The position numbers and the translations under genes were made by a program. Under the pieces are notes generated by a model that had not been told where the DNA came from, did no database searches, and saw only the letters and a list, made by a program, of their open reading frames with translations. A stretch of DNA of 13,394 nt from Candidatus Bathyarchaeota archaeon (lineage in GTDB: Archaea > Thermoproteota > Bathyarchaeia > 40CM-2-53-6). The stretch lies in the NCBI GenBank assembly GCA_005884605.1, contig VBBE01000107.1:1-13394 (forward strand), given 5' to 3'. Each line of letters starts with the position of its first letter. Position 1 is the stretch's first letter. Shown piece after piece: positions 1 to 6,965 of the stretch.

Positions 1-2993
1 CTCGTCGAGATTATCGCCTATCTCAGGGACGATCAAGTCTGTGATCTCAATGTGTGTCTTGCCTCGGTCCCTGATCTCCTGAATCGTTTGGAAAATTGGT
101 TGCGCATCCGGTATTCCGATATACTTTCTGACAAAACTGGTCTCCGCGCTGCCCTTGAAATCGACGGTTATACAATCGAGAAAATCATCCATCAACGCAA
201 CCGTATCTGGAGTATCGAATCCATTGGAGACAAATATGTTGATGAGCCCGTTCTTACGAGCTTCAACCCCGATATCCCGAGCGAACTCCATGAATATCGT
301 GGGCTGATTATACGTATACGCCAAGCCCTGACAACCATGGCTCAGCGCCAAGCTGACCACATCAGGAGGCATAAGATCAGTCCCCTCCACCTTCCTCCGC
401 TGACTAATGTCAAAGTTCTGGCAATTACTTACAGCGAAAAAATTTGCCAGGTAGGTATGGTCTTCTTCAACTTCCATGTTGTAAACGAACCCACTGTAGC
501 TCTCGCCAGTGACCGACTTGACGGGGATTAGATAGCAATCCTCTCTCTCGACAACCAACCCTCTAATGTCCTCCCACTCGAGGGTCTCACTCGAGGAAGA
601 AGAGTTTCTCTTTAGCACCTTCACGAGGTAGTCGGTATGACGGGACACAGTTCTGCCTTCAATGACGGTTGAGGGACTGTTTTCCCCAAGGTAGAACCTT
701 GGAACTGAGCCTAACTTCAGGAAGAGTAGGGCAACCCCAAGACTGAGACTCTTGGAGACTGAGTTTGCTCCTAGAAAACTTTCATCCTCACTCCCATTCG
801 CTGCCGTCTCGTACCCGTCTCCATTCAAGTAACCTGTCAAGAAGGCTTTGACTATTCCTCTATGACTGCTCGATAACACAAACTCAGGGACCTTCTTAGA
901 ATATGTGTCATTTCCGCATAAAGTTTTGAAAATGTGACCGAGGATTGAGTTGGAAAGATACACATGCACAACCGATCCCTGCCTCGTTACACTACATTCA
1001 AGTCCGAACACTCGTTTCACCAGCTCCCGAACATCGCCAACATTCGATGTCTCATCTTTGCCAAATGTGAAACAGACTGTAAAAGAATTTGGTCGGTTGA
1101 TTTGCTTTGACGTGGACCCGTCAGCGCAATAGTATCCCAAAAGCTTCGCAAAGTCTTCGTCCAAACCTATGAACCTTGGAAGGGTATGCTTGCTGTTGCT
1201 AAGTCTGACAGTTCCTTTTGACACGCTAACTCTGTAGCGATTGTACGGAGTGGAGAGCCCCGTGGGGCTCGAACGCGAGAGCCTAGCTCGGGCCCTTTCG
1301 ACTATTCCCGGGTGAAGTTTCAGTACTTCACCGATCTCAAGGCTGCTACTCCCGTTCCGGGACATCTCAACGATTCTCGTAAGTGTTGAGCGCGTTAGGT
1401 GCCATTGACGAGTCGATCGAATGCCCTTGTACTTCGGGAGGTCAACGCCTTTGAGAAATGCTGACAAGTCAAGGCGGCTTACATGCTTGTGTGCTCTCAT
1501 CTTTGGTAATAGAAGGTAATTCTTCGTGGTGATGAAGCGAGCCTGTACCTTTCGTGGGGGTCTTTCGGGGTCCGTAGTTGCCAGAATACCGTGGTCAGGT
1601 GTGCATCTCAGCGCGGGCAGGTACGACGGTTTTATCGTTAGAACCGGGCCTTCATAGAAATGCCTGAAGACCTTTTTGACACGGCGGAACCTGCCTCTGT
1701 GGGTCAACGCGGAAACACCTGATATGTTCCGCTTACTACTCAATCCATTTCCAGTCTCGTTGGTCCCCTCTTGATAGAGCTCGGCAAGAGTCTTTACGCC
1801 CCTGGTCGTGAAAACAGAGGTGTCCGGAGTAAAGCAGTAGCTGCAGTTGTGGAGGATTATGCTATCCCCAACGTAGTTGTGGTTGGGGATACACTCGAAG
1901 CTGTATACTGGCTCAAAATGTTCGGTCGGCTTTACGCTTGTTACATCGAGCCATGTTCGCTTGTTTAGCATCAAAGGGGCCGCAAGATGCTGTACGATGA
2001 GTGCCTTCACCTCTTCGCGATGATCATACGCGTGCCTGCCCGATATTCTGAGAACTTGCCACCCGTTCTCGCGGAGTGTTTGATCCCTAACAAGGTCTCT
2101 CTCGCGGGTTCGCTCGTGCTTGTAATGCCACCAGCCATCTATCTCGATGTCCAGTTTGGAATCGGGAAACGCCGCGTCTGCGATGTATGTAGCTCTGGAA
2201 TCTGACAGTCGGTGCTCCGGCTGGATTCGATACTCCTGATCGTATTCCAAGCCCATTTCGTCAAGAAGCTGGTATAACCGCTTCTGGCCTTCAGAAGGAT
2301 GGCGGTGCAGCCAGGTCCTGAGCCTCTCAGTATTCCTGTGCCAGCCCAGTTGTCAATTCCCTTCACGGACTCCCCGCATTTTGTGCAGTTGAATACAGCT
2401 CGCTGAATAGACCCCGGCCTCTTACGTTTCCAGTCTTTGGTATTCTGATACCAAACCTTCAGAATCTTTTCTCCCGGTGCAACCTTCTCTACTGATTTCC
2501 ATCCGGAGTCTGTCATAACAGGATGCTCGGCAGTTAGGGAGAGGTGCCCAGCACCCCGGGCTCCGTATCTTAGGTCCCAGATCCGGGCAAAACGGGACCC
2601 TGTACGTGTAACGACGTTCGGGTGAATATTCATCCCATTGTCTATGTCATAAGACCAGAGAGAATCTCCAGGCAGCAACTCCTCCACGGGTTTCTTATCG
2701 CCGTTTGAGAGTAAGATCTCAGCTCCAGCGGGATGGCAAAGCCAGTTACAACCGGTTGTTGCGATGGAGAATATTTTCGACCCGGGCATGTAGTGGACCA
2801 CGGGTTTCTTCTCGATCGGGTCGATGTGGCCGGTGATCACTTTTCCATAGACTAGGAGCTGGAGTTTTCCACCGATATTCTGGCGGACTCCGCAAAGGCC
2901 CACCTTTCCTTCGGGAATGTTGCAGTAGCGAGCGCATGCTGTGCATCTGACCCTTGAATCTGCCAGTGGCTGGTAGAGGAGGGCTTCCTTCAT
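1..2993 (-). CDS. AmmeMemoRadiSam-type radical SAM enzyme, interrupted by two inteins (3' end off window)
   Basis: The N-extein (2993 down to 2739, 85 residues) has the family's cysteine-rich start (Cys17, 20, 24, 34), then [15 protein letters not shown] and the first cluster cysteine in GCNWL. After intein 1 comes CSY, then intein 2, then CQNFDISQ and a TIM-barrel-like stretch with [11 protein letters not shown] and VDFKG that leaves the window at base 1. Spliced, the motif is CNWLCSYCQN, a CX3CX2C [4Fe-4S] site with the usual aromatic residue before the third Cys. Family members are near 330-350 residues; 229 extein residues are visible here. The family belongs with AMMECR1 and Memo homologues; its substrate is not established. 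I chose ATG 2993, which gives the family-like start [13 protein letters not shown] 3005 and TTG 3008 are alternatives. Reading is continuous except for one single-base shift in intein 1 (about 2330-2355). As written, the protein would stop at 2139. Confidence 0.92.
424..1836 (-). mobile_element. Intein 2, with a two-motif LAGLIDADG homing endonuclease
   Basis: This 471-residue intein opens with [20 protein letters not shown], a classic block A. Block B has TPDH at 1591-1602. The endonuclease region has two LAGLIDADG-type helices: [10 protein letters not shown] (catalytic Asp codon at 1120-1122) and [12 protein letters not shown] (Asp codon at 817-819), so both acidic residues are kept. A helix-turn-helix-like stretch ([19 protein letters not shown], about 1270-1365) sits between the splicing half and the first motif. 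Block F is [21 protein letters not shown], ending Ser-Asn before Cys+1 (421-423), so the penultimate His is replaced by Ser. The frame is open throughout. The +1 Cys is the third iron-sulfur ligand of the host motif. Both the splicing and endonuclease activities appear intact by inspection. Confidence 0.93.
1837..1845 (-). other. Three-residue extein (Cys-Ser-Tyr) between two inteins
   Basis: These nine bases (tgc agc tac on the minus strand) lie between the terminal Asn of intein 1 (1846-1848) and Cys1 of intein 2 (1834-1836). The Cys is both the +1 nucleophile for intein 1 and the second cluster-ligating cysteine of the radical SAM motif. The Tyr is the aromatic residue that normally precedes the third cysteine. 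Without these residues, CNWL joined to CQN would lack a CX3CX2C site, so the tripeptide is necessary host sequence rather than intein. Confidence 0.92.
1846..2738 (-). mobile_element. Intein 1, with a Vsr/DUF559-like nuclease domain and a frameshift
   Basis: The N-terminal splicing block begins [13 protein letters not shown] at 2738. Block B carries the TAEH motif at 2523-2534. The C-terminal blocks read [20 protein letters not shown] and end in the canonical His-Asn, followed by Cys as the +1 nucleophile. Between them lie a CxxC knuckle (NCTKCG) and a nuclease-like region with YIADAAF (Asp at 2176-2178), [10 protein letters not shown] (Glu at 2143-2145, Asp 2137-2139, His 2125-2127) and [15 protein letters not shown]. 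That pattern fits the PD-(D/E)XK Vsr/DUF559-like endonucleases rather than LAGLIDADG. The intein spans 893 bases, one short of 298 codons. Upstream frame [17 protein letters not shown] and downstream frame [15 protein letters not shown] join near 2340, and the downstream frame has a TGA at 2353-2355. One extra base there would restore a full intein. The splicing residues all look intact. Confidence 0.9.
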
Positions 2994-3009
2994 CGTTGTT
3001 TTCACCAAG

Positions 3010-3067
3010 GCCGGCGGGAAACGGATTTGAACCCGCCCCTTGCTATTGGTAGACTGAGTATTCCGGC
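3010..3067 (-). other. tRNA-like hairpin remnant (not a functional tRNA as read)
   Basis: On the minus strand this 58-base stretch starts GCCGGAATACTCAGTCTACC and ends GGGTTCAAATCC...CCCGCCGGC. GCCGG and CCGGC pair like an acceptor stem, ATACTCAGTCT resembles the start of a D arm, and GGTTCAAATCC is a T-loop consensus. There is no room for an anticodon arm, and the T stem pairs poorly. A competing perfect 6-base stem, GGCGGG with CCCGCC, encloses the T-loop. It lies two bases upstream of TTG 3008, between two divergent genes. It could be a decayed tRNA, an intron-bearing or split tRNA half, or a chance hairpin. Confidence 0.3.
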
Positions 3068-3102
3068 TTGAAATTGCTTTCCTTACCGAGCAGGCGATAA
3101 GC

Positions 3103-4356
3103 TTGCAGGAGACCCTCTATCGGCCAGCACGGAGCGAGCAGAGCCACGAGGTATCATGTGAGATCTGCAAGGGCAATCGGTTGGTTTGTGTCCAGAACTC
3201 TTCCCGGTGTCCGGTCTTCTTGAGGGCAAAGAGTCTGGTTGATATCGAGAAGGTGGTTGGGAAGACCGAGTTTTTCGGAGCTTCTCCCCCTGGCGTCTTT
3301 CTTGGTAGCTACGGTTATCCTAACCTCTTGGCAGGTCCCTTGGTCCCTGTGTTGCAGGAGTCGGACCCGTCCTTGCTCGATGCTCCGGACCGTTGGCTTG
3401 ACAAATCCATAGACGAGCTGCTACGATATCGGTTTGGTCTGGTTCGCGGAAAGTCCACTGTAAAGGTCCAGGACGCAAGAAATCCGGACAAGACATTGTC
3501 GCTTGTCCAGGAGCTTGTGATGTCAGAGACCCCAACTGACACAGAGCTGGTCTTGAAGAAAAAACCGTATGTTCGAATTAATCTCTTGACAAGAAGCTCG
3601 CCTCACGGACCATCGGGCGTCGTAGAACGGCTTAGGCTTGCAAGCAACCCAGATGTCCCGCGACAGATCGATAATGTCGTATCCGACACGGACCTTCCTG
3701 CCAACGAAGGGGCTCAATCTCTCTATCAGAATGGAGTATCACAGCAACACATTGTCAGAATGTTTTCCATCGGTCTCCTGGGAGCGAGCAGGACACGTAG
3801 ATTGGTCCCGACGGAATGGAGCATTACCGCGATTGACGATATTCTATCGAAAGACCTTCGACGAAAAGTACTAGATCATCCTCGGCTAGACGAGTTCCGA
3901 TTGTTCATCGCCCACGCGGTGGGGAACAACGTGCACGTTCTTCTACTCCCGACAGGCTGGATGTTCGAAGTCATAGAAGGCTGGCTGACCGGGCCAAGAC
4001 CAGAGGTCTTCGGCGACTACGAACTCAACAAAGGAAGGAAAGACTATCCCACAAACATCGCAGGCGCTTATCACGCATCACGCCTCCCTGTACTGGAATA
4101 TCTCGACCGAAATCGGACACAAGCCGGGGCAATCGTCTTCCTCGAAGTGACGAAGGAATGGGTCCCACTCGGGGTCTGGAGATTCCGAGAACTCGCGAGG
4201 AGAGCGCTTACCGGAGAGCCGTCCCGATTCAGGAGCCTTGAGGAGGCTCTCTCGGAAGCATGGAAGAGACTGCTCATTCCCTCCAGAAATTGGGCGGAGG
4301 CGAGTCGTTTGCTAGGCTACTACAAAGCACAGAAACAACTGTCCCATTGGGCGTGA
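3103..4356 (+). CDS. nreA: NreA-family archaeal DNA repair protein
   Basis: The protein is about 417 residues. It opens with a four-cysteine cluster, CEICKG...VC...CP (Cys20, 23, 29, 36), likely binding zinc. Family hallmarks follow: [14 protein letters not shown] near residue 70 and [13 protein letters not shown] near residue 235, matching the conserved PTRWSITA.DD segment with Glu in place of Arg. The C-terminus ends QKQLSHWA, resembling a PCNA-interacting peptide (Q-x-x-L-x-x-W). NreA proteins are archaeal and, in Haloferax, take part in repair of DNA damage with PCNA; the biochemical activity is not settled. The start is TTG 3103: the frame is closed by TGA at 3055-3057 and has no ATG or GTG before the cysteine cluster. 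It is divergent from the radical SAM gene with about 100 bases between. Confidence 0.85.
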   Translation: MQETLYRPARSEQSHEVSCEICKGNRLVCVQNSSRCPVFLRAKSLVDIEKVVGKTEFFGASPPGVFLGSYGYPNLLAGPLVPVLQESDPSLLDAPDRWLDKSIDELLRYRFGLVRGKSTVKVQDARNPDKTLSLVQELVMSETPTDTELVLKKKPYVRINLLTRSSPHGPSGVVERLRLASNPDVPRQIDNVVSDTDLPANEGAQSLYQNGVSQQHIVRMFSIGLLGASRTRRLVPTEWSITAIDDILSKDLRRKVLDHPRLDEFRLFIAHAVGNNVHVLLLPTGWMFEVIEGWLTGPRPEVFGDYELNKGRKDYPTNIAGAYHASRLPVLEYLDRNRTQAGAIVFLEVTKEWVPLGVWRFRELARRALTGEPSRFRSLEEALSEAWKRLLIPSRNWAEASRLLGYYKAQKQLSHWA

Positions 4357-4398
4357 TTTTCTGACTTCGACAGGTTTCTTCACAGTTCGATGACTATT

Positions 4399-4716
4399 CT
4401 AGGGCGCAACACATTGTATCCAGGGTACGCACGTCAGGTATTGGAGCATGTACAACAATATGCCGATTCCGGCAAATGGGAATAGCAGCACTGTCCGTTT
4501 GTGAAGCAGCAACGATCCATGGTAAGAAACGAAGACTCCTGCAAGCAGAAGTGGCCAAATGAGAAAGAAGATGAGATCTGGAGGGTATCGGCCGCCAAAC
4601 TCCCCCACGGACATTCGTACCATGAGGAATGCGAATGCACCCAGGATCGCGTCTGCCGAGAGAAACCATCCGATTGCAGTGAATAAGACTCCCCTGCTCA
4701 ATCTCAACGAGTGCAT
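4399..4716 (-). CDS. Small membrane protein, paralogue A of a tandem pair
   Basis: About 105 residues with three to four hydrophobic helices. It aligns along its whole length with the gene at 4838-5152: shared features are a short basic N-terminus, GW after the first helix start, an FGG.YPP(D/E)L loop, a FL(I/L)WPLL helix, and a C-terminus with LQY(L/M).C...(Q/R)C ending in Pro. The family is not one I recognise; the role is unknown, but a tetraspan-like integral membrane location is clear. ATG 4716 was chosen over the longer start at 4803 because it matches the paralogue's N-terminus and lies about 30 bases from a TATA-like box. The two C-terminal cysteines are conserved in both copies and could form a disulfide or bind metal. 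Confidence 0.7.
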   Translation of the reverse strand: MHSLRLSRGVLFTAIGWFLSADAILGAFAFLMVRMSVGEFGGRYPPDLIFFLIWPLLLAGVFVSYHGSLLLHKRTVLLFPFAGIGILLYMLQYLTCVPWIQCVAP

Positions 4717-4741
4717 TTCTGGCCATAATCTCGTCCTGTGG

Positions 4742-4750
4742 AAATATTTG
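4742..4750 (-). promoter_or_regulatory. TATA-like promoter of membrane paralogue A
   Basis: The minus strand reads CAAATATTT, centred about 30 bases before ATG 4716, the spacing expected for an almost leaderless archaeal transcript. Nearly the same sequence occurs before paralogue B (GCAAATATTC), so the promoter seems to have been duplicated with the gene. Confidence 0.5.
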
Positions 4751-4837
4751 CGGAATGTAACGAACTGGCAACCAACCTGGTAGTTATCACTGTAGAAATT
4801 CATGCCAATTCTCTGGACAAACTACCCATAGGTGTTG

Positions 4838-5152
4838 TCAAGGCACAACTAGGCATCTTTCTATGGGAAAACACGGCATATACTGAAGCGTGATCAGCAT
4901 AATGACGACACTCGACAGAGAGAACAGCAACAGGATTGGCCGATGAAGGGTCCTAGCTCCAGAGTATGTTATGATCGCGCCAAAGGCCAGAAGGGGCCAA
5001 AGGAGAAAGTAGACGAGCTCAGGAGGATATGCGCCACCGAAGTCGAATACTGATTGCCAGACCATCGCAAATGCGACGGCTCCGACCACGGCGGTCGACG
5101 AGACCATCCATCCGAGCGCTGTGATTAGGGCGCCAGTACTGAGCTTCATCAT
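4838..5152 (-). CDS. Small membrane protein, paralogue B of a tandem pair
   Basis: 104 residues, starting MMKLSTGALITALGW, with about four transmembrane helices and short loops. The loop FGGAYPPELVYFLLWPLL and the tail LQYMPCFPIERC correspond closely to paralogue A downstream on the same strand. The two genes are 121 bases apart, each with its own promoter-like element, so they are better described as tandem duplicates than as an operon. No catalytic motif is visible. Function is unknown. Confidence 0.72.
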   Translation of the reverse strand: MMKLSTGALITALGWMVSSTAVVGAVAFAMVWQSVFDFGGAYPPELVYFLLWPLLAFGAIITYSGARTLHRPILLLFSLSSVVIMLITLQYMPCFPIERCLVVP

Positions 5153-5183
5153 AGGGTCTTCTTGGCCTTGTCACGTTCAGGTG

Positions 5184-5190
5184 AATATTT
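5184..5190 (-). promoter_or_regulatory. TATA-like promoter of membrane paralogue B
   Basis: The minus strand has GCAAATATTC about 35 bases before ATG 5152. The flanking bases also match the corresponding region before paralogue A (ATATTTGCG.AAT on the plus strand), which supports both promoter calls. Confidence 0.5.
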
Positions 5191-5303
5191 GCGAATAGGA
5201 ACCAAGGCCGATACCGCTTTGAGAACAAATCATCGGATACTACCAGTTCTTGCTACTTGGAGAGACACTCGTCCCAACTATGGGAAACGGTCTAGATTGG
5301 TGC

Positions 5304-5747
5304 ATGGAAGAGAGCCCAAAGAGGAAGTGGTCAGACGGTGAACGTGAGGCCGCTGTCATCAGCCTTTCAACCCTCGTGATCGCTTCAGCGGTTCTTGGCT
5401 TGCTAGTCTATGAAACAACTGTTCCCTTTTGCCGAGGAGCACCATGCCCGGCCCGAGAATCACTCAGTGTCATCTCCACCACCGTGAACTCTCCCACCAA
5501 TGTCACGCTGAGAATAATCAATTCTGGTTCCGTCGCGGTCTCTCTTGCATCATACTACGTCAAAGACGCATACGGCCAAACTTACGCTAACAGCAATTGG
5601 GCAGGGCCCAACATATCCCCGAACACGACACTCTCCCTCAACCTATTGATAGACGGGAAAAGCTTCTCTTTCCAACATGGATCGAGTTATGCAATAATTG
5701 TGGTCACGAGCCGAAACAACCAGTACACGTTCACAGTCACAGCCTAG
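5304..5747 (+). CDS. Pilin-like secreted protein 1 (paralogous cluster)
   Basis: About 147 residues from ATG 5304 (ATG 5280 and TTG 5250 are alternatives). A charged N-terminus, KRKWSDGERE, precedes one hydrophobic helix (AAVISLSTLVIASAVLGLLV), which could be a class III (type IV pilin/archaellin) signal or a simple anchor. Two cysteines follow (FCRGAPC), then a beta-strand-rich domain with SPTNVTLRIINSG, YYVKDAYGQTY, a NWAGP motif and the terminal SRNNQYTFTVTA. Three neighbours share this architecture and C-terminus. The protein is most likely extracellular and anchored at the membrane, or polymerised as a thread. No assembly ATPase or peptidase is in the window. The exact family is not one I can name. 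Confidence 0.65.
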   Translation: MEESPKRKWSDGEREAAVISLSTLVIASAVLGLLVYETTVPFCRGAPCPARESLSVISTTVNSPTNVTLRIINSGSVAVSLASYYVKDAYGQTYANSNWAGPNISPNTTLSLNLLIDGKSFSFQHGSSYAIIVVTSRNNQYTFTVTA

Positions 5748-5762
5748 CACAAGAAAAACTCG

Positions 5763-6211
5763 TCAGGCGGTTATTGTAAAAGTGAATATGTTATTCCTTG
5801 TGGTTGTAAGAGCGATGGTATAGGTGTTCTTGGATTGGAATGTGAACGTGCTCCCATCTATAATCATGTTGATTGCAGCGACTTGGTTCGGATTCAGGAC
5901 TGGTCCTGTCCAGTTCGTCTTTGTGTATTGGTTGCTGTAGTAGTTGACACCGTACGCGTCGAGCCATTTGACCACCACTCCGGTATTCCTTATGTTCATG
6001 GTAAAGTTTGTGGGTGAGTTGACCTGTGAGTTTTCTAGGTTCAACCCCTCTCTCCCGGGCAAAGGGTAACAGTGCATCCAGGAGCGTTGTAACTGTAACA
6101 TCCTCCGCACAAGGGTGACGGATTACCAGTCGTCGCCCAATAGAGCGTTCCTCCTAGAATTAGGACAGCTACAATGACGACAATGAGTACGGTCCCAATA
6201 CTAGGACGCAT
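5763..6211 (-). pseudogene. Pilin-like secreted protein 2, frameshifted at a G-tract
   Basis: The N-terminal part (MRPSIGTVLIVVIVAVLILG, then CGGCYSYNAPGC) and the C-terminal part (NSPTNFTMNIRNTG, a KTNWTGP motif, TRNNIFTFTITA) are homologous to the adjacent genes but lie in different frames. They join around 6040-6055, where the minus strand reads GAGAGAGGGGTTG. Adding one G restores LCPGERGLNLENSQVN and a 149-residue protein of normal size. The 449-base span is one short of a multiple of three. This may be a recent mutation, a sequencing error in a homopolymer, or a phase-variable tract. The gene is convergent with copy 1, with only 15 bases between stops. Confidence 0.65.
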
Positions 6212-6397
6212 TGACTCTTCTTGGAATAATGGGTGAACCCGGACAATAGTCGAACTGAACTGATGTGCCATGAACCAAATTACGTAGGACAAAAATGGTC
6301 ATCCTCCTGGACGAGGTTGTCCGCGTTCCTCTACTTCTCAGAGCTGAGTAGAACTCGACTATTATCGGCCGGAACCAAGTCATTCTTAGAGGCCCAG

Positions 6398-6868
6398 ATG
6401 AACAGGATTGCTCAGCTACTAGTTTTGATCGCCATCATAACAGTCACCGGAGGCCTACTCTTTTGGTACTCGCTTTCCTGGGGCTTTTGCGCCTGTCCTC
6501 TCGTCGTAAGCCACGGACAGAATGAAGCTGTCCTCATGGAATCGGCCAATTTCCAATCTGACACGAACGTTACACTCGACATCAGAAACGTTGGAGGGTA
6601 TCCTGTTAGCTTCCAGATTTACCAAGTCAAGGATTCGTCGGGAGACATATGGCAACTGAACAACTGGAATCCGCTCGGGCAACCCCTTACAGTGAACAAT
6701 TTGATCGTAGTCAATATCGCGATCGGCTCGGGGGCGGGCGGATGCGGAAACGGGTGCCAATACACAGGTACGCCCGCAGCGTTCACGACCTTTCAAAGCA
6801 GCAAATCCTACACAATAACTCTGACAACTTCACGGAACAACTCGTTCGTCTTCACCGTGACGAGGTAA
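6398..6868 (+). CDS. Pilin-like secreted protein 3 (paralogous cluster)
   Basis: 156 residues from ATG 6398, chosen because MNRIAQLLVLIAIITVTGG puts the hydrophobic helix at the extreme N-terminus as in the paralogues. The frame itself extends upstream to 6233. After the helix come FCACP, SDTNVTLDIRNVGGYPVSF, YQVKDSSGDIW, NNWNP and the ending TSRNNSFVFTVTR. It contains an insertion with two cysteines, GCGNGCQYTGTPAAF, which copy 4 shares as SCGSCSYQGIPGAF and copies 1 and 2 lack. That divides the family into two subtypes. Likely surface-exposed; function unknown. Confidence 0.7.
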   Translation: MNRIAQLLVLIAIITVTGGLLFWYSLSWGFCACPLVVSHGQNEAVLMESANFQSDTNVTLDIRNVGGYPVSFQIYQVKDSSGDIWQLNNWNPLGQPLTVNNLIVVNIAIGSGAGGCGNGCQYTGTPAAFTTFQSSKSYTITLTTSRNNSFVFTVTR

Positions 6869-6927
6869 ACGACAAAGCGAATCAGATTGTCTCCGTGACC
6901 TGAACGGTCTGTCATAAGTTCGATTCG

Positions 6928-6934
6928 AATATTA
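6928..6934 (+). promoter_or_regulatory. TATA-like box before pilin-like gene 4
   Basis: AATATTA lies about 35 bases before ATG 6966. An AGGGA Shine-Dalgarno-like motif (6956-6960) lies about 5 bases before the start. Both suggest independent transcription of copy 4 with a short leader. Confidence 0.35.
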
Positions 6935-6965
6935 TTTCTCGTGACCATTCAATCTAGGGACGCAC

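Noticed and set aside
52..2205. Several plus-strand open frames across the intein region (for example 52-531, 950-1132, 1771-1968, 1987-2205)
   Set aside because: The minus strand reads as one continuous protein with clear intein and extein motifs there; the plus frames lack recognisable features and are antisense shadows.
1846..2738. Split intein encoded by two separate genes
   Set aside because: After the frameshift there is no canonical start codon until ATG 2256, inside the nuclease domain, and no intergenic region. A single missing base is simpler.
3010..3067. Functional tRNA gene
   Set aside because: It lacks an anticodon arm, has a mispaired T stem and is only 58 bases long; kept only as a tRNA-like remnant.
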